A DNA stretch of 64,000 nt from Brevundimonas alba (GTDB lineage Bacteria; Pseudomonadota; Alphaproteobacteria; Caulobacterales; Caulobacteraceae): positions 744,001 to 808,000 of the forward strand of contig NZ_JAATJM010000002.1 of assembly GCF_011927945.1 (NCBI RefSeq), given 5' to 3'. The position numbers were made by a program, and so were the translations under genes. Positions 1 to 8,921 of this stretch are shown piece after piece (position 1 is the first letter of the stretch; each line of letters begins with the position of its first letter). A model generated the notes under the pieces. That model did not search any database. It saw only the letters and a list, made by a program, of their open reading frames with translations, and had not been told where the DNA came from.

Positions 1-1080
1 ACCGTCGTCGACCTGCCCGGACTGACGCTGATGCCCGGCATGATCGAGGGCCATTCGCACCTGTTCCTGCACCCCTACAACGAGGCCAGCTGGGACGACC
101 AGGTGCTGCACGAGCCGCTGGCCCTGCGCACGGCGCGAGCGACCGTGGCGGCGCGTGACACTCTGATGGCCGGATTCACCACCGTGCGCGACCTCGGCAC
201 CGAGGGGGCGGGCTACGCCGACCTGGGGCTCAAGCAGGCGATCGAGCAGGGCATTGTGCCGGGCCCGCGCATCCTGACCTCCACCCGAGCCATCGTGGCG
301 ACGGGCGCGTACGGACCCAAGGGATTCGAACCGGGCGTGCCGGTGCCGTTGGGCGCCGAGCAAGCCGATGGCCCGGACCTGCTGCGCGTCGTGCGCAGCC
401 AGATCGGCGCGGGCGCGGACGTGATCAAACTCTACGCCGACTACCGCTGGGGCCCCGGGGAGCCGAGCCGGCCCACCTTCACCCAGCAGGAAATTGCGGA
501 TGCTGTCGCCGCCGCCCACGCCGCCGGGCGCGAGGTCGCGGTGCACGCGGGTACCGAGGAAGGCATGCGACGCGCCATCCTAGCCGGCGTGGACACGATC
601 GAGCACGGCGACGCCGGAACGCCGGAGATCTTCCGCCTGATGCGCGACCGCGGCGTGGCCTTCTGTCCTACCCTGGCCGCGACGGACGCGATCACCCGCT
701 ACCGCGGCTGGAATGGTCAGGAGCCGGCGCCCGCGGGCGTTCTGGCCAAGCGCCGGATGTTCACCGAGGCGCTGGAGGCCGGGGTGACCATGTGCATGGG
801 CGGCGACGTCGGCGTCTATTCGCACGGCGAGAACGCTCGCGAGATGGAACTGATGGTCGCCGGGGGCATGCCGGTCGCGGATGTCCTGCGCGCGGCGACC
901 TCCGGAAACGCCCGCATCTTCGGCATCGACGACCGGCTCGGCGCGGTGCGGGCAGGGCTGCTGGCCGACCTCGTGGCGGTCGAGGGCGATCCGACACGGG
1001 ACATCGCGGCCGTGCGGGCTGTCCGGCTGGTGATGAAGGACGGCGTCATCGTGCGGGACGACGCCGCATCCGCGCGCTAG
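1..1080 (+). CDS. Amidohydrolase, imidazolonepropionase/Xaa-Pro dipeptidase-like (5' truncated)
   Basis: The reading frame is open from base 1, so the N-terminus lies outside the window. Numbering from the first in-window methionine (base 31), the metal ligands of an amidohydrolase TIM barrel are visible: HxH at 8/10 (GHSH), a candidate carboxylated lysine at 133 (DVIKLYAD), histidines at 172 (VHAGTE) and 192 (IEHGD), and aspartate 259 (MGGDVG). The C-terminal [15 protein letters not shown] segment is the usual beta-sandwich return. The family hydrolyses amide bonds in small cyclic amides or dipeptides; the substrate here cannot be told. No signal peptide can be judged because the start is missing. 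The next gene starts 9 bases downstream, so the two may be co-transcribed. Confidence 0.85.
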   Translation, partial: TVVDLPGLTLMPGMIEGHSHLFLHPYNEASWDDQVLHEPLALRTARATVAARDTLMAGFTTVRDLGTEGAGYADLGLKQAIEQGIVPGPRILTSTRAIVATGAYGPKGFEPGVPVPLGAEQADGPDLLRVVRSQIGAGADVIKLYADYRWGPGEPSRPTFTQQEIADAVAAAHAAGREVAVHAGTEEGMRRAILAGVDTIEHGDAGTPEIFRLMRDRGVAFCPTLAATDAITRYRGWNGQEPAPAGVLAKRRMFTEALEAGVTMCMGGDVGVYSHGENAREMELMVAGGMPVADVLRAATSGNARIFGIDDRLGAVRAGLLADLVAVEGDPTRDIAAVRAVRLVMKDGVIVRDDAASAR

Positions 1081-1089
1081 ACAGCCGCC

Positions 1090-1701
1090 ATGTCCCTGCG
1101 CCCCCTGTTCGTCACCCAGGTCTACGAAGCCTCGCTCGCCGCTGGCCCAGGCTTCGCCGACTTCAACGCCGCCCTCGCTGACGCCTGCCGGATGCTGGCC
1201 GCCGAGGACCAGGCCGGCCGGATGTGGTGCCGCGAGCATGGCTATCGCGGCTACACCTCCTACGGCTCGTTGACCGACCTGCCGCACCGCCTGCCCGAGT
1301 TCGCCGAGCTGAAGCGGCATCTGGACCGGCACGCCGTCGCCTACGCCAGGGCGCTGAACTTCGATCTGGCGCGCAAACCGCGGCTGGACAGCCTGTGGGT
1401 CAATATCCTCAAGCCCGGCGGCGGCCATTCGGGCCATATCCACCCTCACGCCTTCCTGAGCGGCACCGTCTATGTCGAGGTGCCGGATGGCGCATCGGCC
1501 CTGAAGCTGGAAGATCCGCGCCTGCCGATGATGATGGCCCGGCCGGCGGTGCACGCCGACGCGCCAGAGGCCGAGAAACCGTTCGTCTATCTCGCCCCGC
1601 AGGCCGGCACGGTGCTGATGTGGGAAAGCTGGCTGCGCCACGAGGTGCCGCCGAACGCCGCGAAGAGGGAGCGCATATCGGTCAGTTTCAACTACGCCTG
1701 A
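1090..1701 (+). CDS. Putative 2-oxoglutarate/Fe(II) oxygenase (TIGR02466-like)
   Basis: A 203-residue protein starting 9 bases after the amidohydrolase stop. The C-terminal half has the double-stranded beta-helix pattern of the 2OG-Fe(II) oxygenase family: a GHIHPHAFLSGTVYV strand with clustered histidines at 116, 118 and 120, and a distal His184 (WLRHEVPPN) followed by Arg195 and SVSFNY. These are the expected facial-triad and co-substrate-binding positions. The N-terminal part has no recognisable motif. The likely role is hydroxylation of an unknown substrate in the cytoplasm. The family assignment is from motif and length only. Confidence 0.7.
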   Translation: MSLRPLFVTQVYEASLAAGPGFADFNAALADACRMLAAEDQAGRMWCREHGYRGYTSYGSLTDLPHRLPEFAELKRHLDRHAVAYARALNFDLARKPRLDSLWVNILKPGGGHSGHIHPHAFLSGTVYVEVPDGASALKLEDPRLPMMMARPAVHADAPEAEKPFVYLAPQAGTVLMWESWLRHEVPPNAAKRERISVSFNYA

Positions 1702-1797
1702 CCGCCGGCGTTAAGAATGCCGGTTAACCGGGCGCCAACGCTGATCGGCGAAGATCGCGCCGCCTGACTTGGGCCTTTCGCCCTGACTGATGCCGAC

Positions 1798-2148
1798 ATG
1801 TTCCTGCCCCGCGCCACCGGCGTGATCCTGCTCCTCTACAGCGGCTTCCACATGACCCTCGGGTTGTGGGTGCCCCAGTTCCCGTGGCTGCTGACGGGTG
1901 TGCTGCTGATCGTCGGAGCGATCGCCCTGCTGGCCTGCCGCCCGTGGTCGAGGATCGTGGTCTATGCCGCCGCGGTGGCCGCCGCCGCCGTGGGCCTGAT
2001 CGGTCAGGTGTCCGCGGCGGGCACGGCGAACGCCGACGTTTCGCTGGCGGTGGTCATCTGGACTCTATGGACGTCGCTGTGGCTGGCCGTGGCCTATGTC
2101 GGCGCCCGCTATCTTCCGGACCCGGATTTCACGCCGAGCGACGCCTGA
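1798..2148 (+). CDS. Small integral membrane protein, function unknown
   Basis: A 116-residue protein with about four hydrophobic segments (roughly residues 7-24, 28-45, 50-72 and 80-104) separated by short polar turns such as CRPWSR. This indicates a small inner-membrane protein with little outside the bilayer. No catalytic motif is visible and I do not recognise a family. Third-position G/C bias matches neighbouring genes. It stands alone on the plus strand, with a convergent cupin gene 13 bases downstream. Confidence 0.7.
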   Translation: MFLPRATGVILLLYSGFHMTLGLWVPQFPWLLTGVLLIVGAIALLACRPWSRIVVYAAAVAAAAVGLIGQVSAAGTANADVSLAVVIWTLWTSLWLAVAYVGARYLPDPDFTPSDA

Positions 2149-2161
2149 CCGGTGGATCTGG

Positions 2162-2770
2162 TCAGAAGCTGGCCGGGACGGAGAACGGCCGGTCGCTGTC
2201 CAGCACAAACATCACCCACTGATCGAGATCGGTCTCGCCACAGCTGGTGAGCTGCATGACCGCGCCGGGTTGGTGGCCGTTCATCGATTGGCCCGCGGAA
2301 ACCTCTGCGTCGCCATGCGTGGTGCGCTGGCAAAGCTGACCGCTGCGGACATAGAAGGCTTCCGATCCGGGATGGGCGTGCACAGGCGTGCGAGCGCCCG
2401 GCGGACCTCCGGCGCGATTCAGGCGCAGCGTCCAGGCCGCCGCCTCGGGGACCGGCGCCGGTCCAATCTCCGCCTCCAGTCGCCAGCCCGGCGTTCGCGC
2501 GCCCTGCGGCCCGAGGGTGAACAGCCACGCACGCCCGTCAGCCTCCGCCGACAGGGAAAAGTCGCCGGCGGCGGTTCCCGCGACGGGACCGGGCGCGCTC
2601 TCCACCCGCCAATAGAGGGGACCGTCGGGCAGGCGGGCGACGGCCCGTTCAGCCACGTTGACAACCCGGAACTCGCCGGCTGTGGGGGCGGTCTGCGCCG
2701 CGGCCTCGAGACTGCCCGTCAGAATGCAGAGGCTGGCGAAAGCGGCGGTTCGCGGGCGTGACCATTTCAT
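2162..2770 (-). CDS. Secreted cupin-domain protein
   Basis: A 202-residue protein with an N-terminal signal peptide (hydrophobic stretch about 8-24, probable cleavage after AAAQ or AQT). The second half carries a cupin barrel: PVHAHPGSEAFYV holds the first-motif histidines and glutamate (HxH...E), and GHQPGAVMQL is the second-motif region. Such periplasmic single-cupin proteins often bind a metal or small ligand, but no catalytic role can be assigned. It converges on the small membrane protein and is divergent from ettA, whose start is 167 bases away. Confidence 0.7.
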   Translation of the reverse strand: MKWSRPRTAAFASLCILTGSLEAAAQTAPTAGEFRVVNVAERAVARLPDGPLYWRVESAPGPVAGTAAGDFSLSAEADGRAWLFTLGPQGARTPGWRLEAEIGPAPVPEAAAWTLRLNRAGGPPGARTPVHAHPGSEAFYVRSGQLCQRTTHGDAEVSAGQSMNGHQPGAVMQLTSCGETDLDQWVMFVLDSDRPFSVPASF

Positions 2771-2936
2771 CGGCGCGTCTCCGTCGGGCGGGCGTCCAGT
2801 TTAGCACAGATGGCGACCTCCGCGCCGCGCCATCAAACCGCCCTGCCCGGCCGCTATAGATTGCCCTGACGGCGCGCGGTCGCTACACCCCGCGCCAACC
2901 TCCCCCGCACTTCAGACGACAGGCGCGACGCACCTC

Positions 2937-4604
<1,668 letters not shown>

Positions 4605-4672
4605 ATACAACCACGACCGTTTCTGACGGGTGTAAGGGGTAGATTGGCGACATTCCGCACAGGAGCGTCGCC

Positions 4673-5287
4673 GTGCCCCGCAAACCCAGGATCCGTGCGC
4701 CCTACCGGATGGTCAGCGCCCCGACATGGGAGCTGGCCCGCGCCGACTATCTGGGCGGCATGACCGCGCAGAAGGTGGCCGACCGGCACGGCATCGGCCT
4801 GCACAACCTGCGGCAGACCATCGCCCGCAACGGCTGGAGCAAGCGGGCGCTGGCCGATGCGCGGGCGATGGCGGGCCCCGGCGGGCCGCCGATAACCCTC
4901 CCCGCCGCCCCGGCGGCGGCGGACGCCCCATCCTTCGAAGGCGACCTGCTGCAAACGGTGCTGGCCCGCGCCCGCGCGGCGCTGATGGCCGGCCGCGGCG
5001 CAGAGGCGTCGTCCCTGCTCAAGGCCACGCGCGAATACGTGCTGGTGCAGCAGGACGTGGCCGACGCCCGCGCCGCCAACGCCGACGGCCTCGCGCGGTG
5101 GGACACGGCCCAGCCCGCCCGGGCCGGCGCCCTGACCGAGACCGTGACCATCCAGACCCTGCACGCGCGCTGGAGCAAGCTGAGCGAGGCGGAACTGGCG
5201 ATGCGGGCGGACCCGACGGGGGAAGCAGGGCTGAAGGACTGGGTGGAGGGGCGAGCGGCGGAGACAGAGCGCGGGCGGCGGCGGTGA
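4673..5287 (+). CDS. HTH-containing hypothetical protein, small-terminase-like
   Basis: A 204-residue protein using a GTG start (CAGGAG lies about 8 bases upstream). The N-terminal third contains a recruitment-type helix-turn-helix (MTAQKVADRHGIGLHNLRQTI, followed by a W-S-K-R basic end). This resembles the DNA-binding domain of phage small terminase subunits and related transposase-like HTHs. The middle is alanine-rich and helical (about 85-125). The tail is acidic then basic. No enzymatic motif is seen. It converges on the frameshifted zinc-ribbon gene and may belong to the restriction-modification island. Function is unproven. Confidence 0.6.
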   Translation: MPRKPRIRAPYRMVSAPTWELARADYLGGMTAQKVADRHGIGLHNLRQTIARNGWSKRALADARAMAGPGGPPITLPAAPAAADAPSFEGDLLQTVLARARAALMAGRGAEASSLLKATREYVLVQQDVADARAANADGLARWDTAQPARAGALTETVTIQTLHARWSKLSEAELAMRADPTGEAGLKDWVEGRAAETERGRRR

Positions 5288-5296
5288 AGGCGCTGG

Positions 5297-5508
5297 CTAG
5301 CAGGCGAGCCCAGCGGCCCCACCGTCACACGCCGGACAACGGCGCTGCCAGATGTCGGAACCGTTGGCTCCATACTCGTGGGCGCAGGCGCCGCAACGCA
5401 GCACGTAGACTCGCTGGTTATGGTCATTGCCCGGCTGACGGTCGCCCGCAGAACAGTCTGGCCCCGGCGGTTCACATAGCCTGTCTCGGTCGTGCCGTGC
5501 TTCACCAT
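5297..5508 (-). pseudogene. Small zinc-ribbon protein gene with a single-base frameshift
   Basis: Starting at 5508, the first 23 codons read MVKHGTTETGYVNRRGQTVL then RAT. The continuation is in a different frame and reads QPGNDHNQRVYVLRCGACAH, then EYGANGSDIWQRRCPACDGG and AAGLAC, ending at the TAG at 5297-5299. Restoring one base near 5439-5442 (ACC-G-GTC on the minus strand) gives one uninterrupted 70-residue protein with two CxxC knuckles (CGAC, CPAC). I recall small proteins of this pattern next to MmeI-like methyltransferases, which fits the position 16 bases downstream of that gene. It is either a recent inactivation or a sequencing or assembly error. Confidence 0.75.
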
Positions 5509-5524
5509 CGCCTCCGCCCCTCTG

Positions 5525-8524
5525 CTACCGCCCTGCGGCCGCCCGTTCCTGATTCAGCGCGAACAGCCGCTCCAGCACCGCGTCGTCCGACAGATCGGCG
5601 GGCCAGCCATAGGCGGCGGCGACCGCCTCATCCAGCCGCTTGTGGGCCATGTCCAGCCACGCCGGGCGCTGGTTGTAGAGGTTGGTCAGGGTGCGGGTCT
5701 TCAACGTCTTCGCCGCCTCCTCACTGACCGGCAGCACCCGGTCGGGATAGCCGGCCACGACCTCGGGCTCGATCCGCACCAGATCGGCCGGGTTCAGCCA
5801 CGCCTCGCGCAGCTCGTTCAAGGCCTTGGCCGCCTCGGCGATGGCGACCGCGCGCGGGTCGGTGGCGTAGTCGGCGGCCGGGATGTTCGGGGTCAGCCCC
5901 TCGGGGAAGGGGAAGGTCTCGAAGGTGGTCGAGGGGGTGTAGCGAGGGTCGTTGCCAACACCGAGCCAGGTCCCCATCCGCAGCGACCAGAGCTCATGGA
6001 AGCGGGAGTGGAGGATGCCGAAGGTGGTGTCATCGTCGCGGGTAACCGCGATAGTTGCTGAGTCTGGGCAGACATGAGAGTTGCTCCAAACGAACGAGCG
6101 GTACGTCGCCACTCGTGGTGTTTGGATGTAGCGGCTTCGCGCCCCTAAGGCGCGCCAAAAGCCTTGGCGGCTTTCCACATGGCGCCACCAATTCAGGCGG
6201 TAGGCCTCCCGGTTGTTTCGGTCCCTTTCCGGCTTCACAAACAACAAGACGTGCCGAAATGGTGCTTCATAGAGCGATGCCTCCGCCTCGGTCATGGTCC
6301 AGCCGAAGTCGATGATCCACTTGTCGGAGGGGCGTCGCGTCACATCCATGCCGTTACGCCATGGCTTCAGAACGTCACTGTTTGGGTGCCCGTTCGGATT
6401 GAGCGGCAGGCGAAGCCAATCCCGGGCCTGTTCGCCGGACACGTCGAATGACCCGCCCTTGGTGTCGCCCATGAAAGCGACGGCGGCGTTCTCCTTCAAT
6501 CGCGCGGCCTTGGTGAGATCGGCGTCACTGGACGTCAGATCGGCGTTGATTGCGTCAGCCGACCGCCCATCCAGCCGCCGTTCCAGAAAGCCCTCGCCAA
6601 AGCCGAGCATCGATACGCGCACTGCCGCGCCATCCAGAATCCACGGCTCGTCGGCCCACGCTTCCCAAATCGCATCGGCGTCGGCGATGGGCTCCAGCAC
6701 CTTGCGGCTCGCCCCGCCGCGCACGGAGTTGGTCGTGACCAGACCAACGCGCCGCGCCGAGTTGGCGGACGGCAGAGTAGTGTTGGGTGCGGGCTCAGGA
6801 TTTGAACCCGCGACCTCACGCCAAGCCTTCTCGATCCAGTAGGTGACGAAGTCCGCTTCCGCCGGCACCCGTCCGCGATACGTCGCAAACAGCCGTTCTA
6901 CGTAGTCGTCGCCCAGACCCTCGCGCATCCGCTTGCCGCCCAAGAACGGCGGATTGCCGATGATCACATCAACCTCCGGCCACGCCGCCTCGGTCCCGTC
7001 CGGATTCAGCAGGGCGTCGCGGTTCTCGATCTGCTCCAGCTTCGACAGGATCGGCTCGGCATAGGCCGAATAGCCGTTCTTGCGCATCCACTGCAGGTCG
7101 CCGATCCACAGCGTCACCCGGGCCAGTTCGGCGGCGTAGGCCTCGATCTCGATGCCGCGCACGCAGTCCAGGCCGACGCGGGGTGCCGGGGGCGGCACGC
7201 CCGCCGCCCGCTCGGCGTCAATGATGGCCCGCAGCTCAAGGTCCTTCAGCGCGTGCAGCGCCACATAGAGGAAATTCCCCGACCCGCAGGCCGGGTCCAG
7301 CACCCGATAGGCCGCCAGCCGCGCCAGAAACGCCTCCAGCCGGTCCTTCGCCGCACCGAAGGCCGCGTCGCGCTTGCGCGCGATGGCGGTCAGCTTCTTA
7401 CGGCGCGCCGCCTCCCCGGCCCGCGCCGCCGCCGGGTCGGCCTTCATCGCCTCGCCCGCCGCGTCCATGACGGCCCTGCGCTCGGCATCGGCGGCCTTCA
7501 TCGCCGCGCCATGCGCCTTGATCCCGGCCAGCGCCGTTTCCCATTCCGCCGTCAGCGGCCAGACGATGACAGGATCGACGATCTTGAGGATTTTCTCCCG
7601 GTCGGTGTAGTGCGCGCCCAACGCGGCGCGCTGGCGCGTCGCCTTCAGCGCCTCCTCGAACAGGGTGCCGAACACCGCCGGGTCAATCTCCGACCAGTCA
7701 TGCTCGTCCGAGGTGTCGCCGATCAGCTTCAGGTCGATGGGCTCCAGCGGCAGCGCCGGAGCTTCGTCGAACAGGCCGCCGTTGAACCAGTGGATCGCAT
7801 CGACGCCGAAGAAACCGCCGGTGCTCATGGTGACGAACAGCTGGTCCAGCTGCATCGCCGCCTGATCGGGCCGCCGCTCCGTATTGCGGATCAGCCGGGT
7901 GAACAGCTTCTTCGGCAACAGCTGCGCGTCCTCGGCGAACATGCAGAAGACCAGCCGGTTGAGAAAATGCGCCACATCGCGCGGCGCATGGCCCCGGTCC
8001 TGCAACCGCCGCCCCAGTTCGCCGAACCGGGCCGCCACCTTGGCGGTCAGCTCCTGCGGGCTCACTGAAGGCTTCAGCCGGTCCGAGCCCTCGAACACCT
8101 GCCGCAGCAGGTCCAGCTTCGCCGGTTCGCGCAGGTCCTCCAGCGACAGTTCGATCACCCGGCTGACGGTGTTGGTCCAGTTGGTATGAATCACGATCCG
8201 GGCCATGTCCGACACGACCAGATAGGGCGGGCTCTCCAGGTTGGAGGCGTAGATGGTCAGCTGACGATAGGCCGCGTTCAGGTCCTTGTGCGGTCCCTTG
8301 TATTCCCAGCCGAAACAGCCGCGCCGCCAGACGTCGGCCCAGCCGTCGCCGCCGCCGGCCTTGGTCGCGCCGCGCTCGAAACAGTAGCGCTCGCCGTGCG
8401 GATCATCCTCGGCCGGCGTGGGCTGTCCCAGCAGCCGGCACAGGTCGAGGAAATGCTCCTGCGACCCCTGACGCTCGCGCAGGGTCGCATCGCTCCACTT
8501 GCTGATGAATTCCGCCGCTGTCAC
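5525..8524 (-). CDS. MmeI-like type IIL restriction-modification enzyme (nuclease + adenine methyltransferase)
   Basis: The GTG at 8524 is chosen (999 residues) because homologous sequence begins at TAAEFISKW; upstream ATGs at 8572 and 8599 only add a non-family leader. The N-terminal nuclease region has D64-x9-E74-x-K76 (ADVWRRGCFGWEYK), the pattern known from MmeI. A helical spacer follows. Methyltransferase motif I is DPACGSGNF at 410-418 and motif IV is NPPF at 524-527, typical of N6-adenine gamma-class enzymes. The C-terminal third is the target-recognition and C-domain region. Such enzymes cut and methylate as one polypeptide. A 20-odd-residue in-frame insert (about 569-590) is encoded by DNA resembling a tRNA 3' half. 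The zinc-ribbon gene lies just downstream. Confidence 0.88.
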   Translation of the reverse strand: MTAAEFISKWSDATLRERQGSQEHFLDLCRLLGQPTPAEDDPHGERYCFERGATKAGGGDGWADVWRRGCFGWEYKGPHKDLNAAYRQLTIYASNLESPPYLVVSDMARIVIHTNWTNTVSRVIELSLEDLREPAKLDLLRQVFEGSDRLKPSVSPQELTAKVAARFGELGRRLQDRGHAPRDVAHFLNRLVFCMFAEDAQLLPKKLFTRLIRNTERRPDQAAMQLDQLFVTMSTGGFFGVDAIHWFNGGLFDEAPALPLEPIDLKLIGDTSDEHDWSEIDPAVFGTLFEEALKATRQRAALGAHYTDREKILKIVDPVIVWPLTAEWETALAGIKAHGAAMKAADAERRAVMDAAGEAMKADPAAARAGEAARRKKLTAIARKRDAAFGAAKDRLEAFLARLAAYRVLDPACGSGNFLYVALHALKDLELRAIIDAERAAGVPPPAPRVGLDCVRGIEIEAYAAELARVTLWIGDLQWMRKNGYSAYAEPILSKLEQIENRDALLNPDGTEAAWPEVDVIIGNPPFLGGKRMREGLGDDYVERLFATYRGRVPAEADFVTYWIEKAWREVAGSNPEPAPNTTLPSANSARRVGLVTTNSVRGGASRKVLEPIADADAIWEAWADEPWILDGAAVRVSMLGFGEGFLERRLDGRSADAINADLTSSDADLTKAARLKENAAVAFMGDTKGGSFDVSGEQARDWLRLPLNPNGHPNSDVLKPWRNGMDVTRRPSDKWIIDFGWTMTEAEASLYEAPFRHVLLFVKPERDRNNREAYRLNWWRHVESRQGFWRALGARSRYIQTPRVATYRSFVWSNSHVCPDSATIAVTRDDDTTFGILHSRFHELWSLRMGTWLGVGNDPRYTPSTTFETFPFPEGLTPNIPAADYATDPRAVAIAEAAKALNELREAWLNPADLVRIEPEVVAGYPDRVLPVSEEAAKTLKTRTLTNLYNQRPAWLDMAHKRLDEAVAAAYGWPADLSDDAVLERLFALNQERAAAGR
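6755..6820 (-). other. tRNA 3'-half-like segment inside the methyltransferase gene
   Basis: On the minus strand this stretch contains GAGGTCGCGGGTTCAAATCC, which looks like a tRNA variable-loop/T-arm (loop TTCAAAT with a 4 of 5 bp stem), then an acceptor-like GCCCGCA, a discriminator base and CCA at 6786-6784. No matching D-arm, anticodon arm or 5' acceptor strand precedes it, so it is not a tRNA gene. It is translated in frame (REVAGSNPEPAPNTTLP) between two conserved methyltransferase segments, WIEKAW and RVGLVTTNS, where the family usually has a shorter loop. The origin (att-site remnant, repeat insertion or chance) is not resolved. Confidence 0.4.
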
Positions 8525-8656
8525 GCCGCCCCCGATTCTCCGATTCCACCTTCGCCCGGATTGACCCGTCATGCCACGCAATGTGCAGCTGACGCACATT
8601 TCACCATTCTTCGAATCTGCGTTATGTTCCCCTTACGTTCACCAACGGAGCCTGCC

Positions 8657-8842
8657 ATGGCTAAGAACACGGGTAACGACTTCCGCCGCGGCGCCGTAAC
8701 GGGCCGCACGCAGTTCCAGCAGCCCAACGGCGACTGGCAGAAGCGCGACGAGCGCTCCGGCCAGTTCATGGAACGCAAGTCCAGCGAAGGTCCATTCAAG
8801 GGCGTCGCCAAGGAGCCGGACCGGCGCGACGGCAAGGACTAA
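8657..8842 (+). CDS. Small basic protein (61 aa) beside the restriction-modification gene
   Basis: ATG at 8657 gives a 61-residue, highly charged protein beginning MAKNTGNDFRRGAVTGRTQF. It also has KRDERSGQFMERK and a GPFKGVAKEPDRRDGKD tail. It has no hydrophobic segment and no cysteine. I recall similar short proteins (the MAKNTG...GAVTGR...PFKGV pattern) near restriction-modification and other accessory loci, but no function is known to me. It is divergent from the MmeI-like enzyme, whose start is 132 bases away, so a shared promoter region is likely. Confidence 0.75.
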   Translation: MAKNTGNDFRRGAVTGRTQFQQPNGDWQKRDERSGQFMERKSSEGPFKGVAKEPDRRDGKD

Positions 8843-8889
8843 CGCCCCTTAACCCCTCACCCTCCCAACCGCTGCGCGGTCGGGCCCCT

Positions 8890-8910
8890 CCCTCTCCCGC
8901 CGGGAGAGGG
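8890..8910. repeat. Perfect hairpin/REP-like element between convergent genes
   Basis: CCCTCTCCCG and its exact reverse complement CGGGAGAGGG are separated by one base. Nearby sequence (TCACCCTCCCAACCGCTGCG) is typical of the CT-rich intergenic repeats common in these genomes. It lies between the stops of the small basic protein gene and phaC. There is no T-run, so it is better called a repeat than a canonical terminator, although it could end transcription from both sides. Confidence 0.5.
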
Positions 8911-8921
8911 TTGATCCGGCG

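Noticed and set aside
4747..5508. A continuous 253-residue minus-strand protein starting with the zinc-ribbon N-terminus.
   Set aside because: After the first 23 residues the frame loses family sequence and runs antisense through the HTH gene. The zinc-ribbon continuation is in another frame.
6755..6820. A functional tRNA gene on the minus strand.
   Set aside because: Only T-arm and acceptor-like 3' sequence is present. No anticodon arm, D-arm or pairing 5' acceptor strand precedes it, and it lies inside a coding gene.
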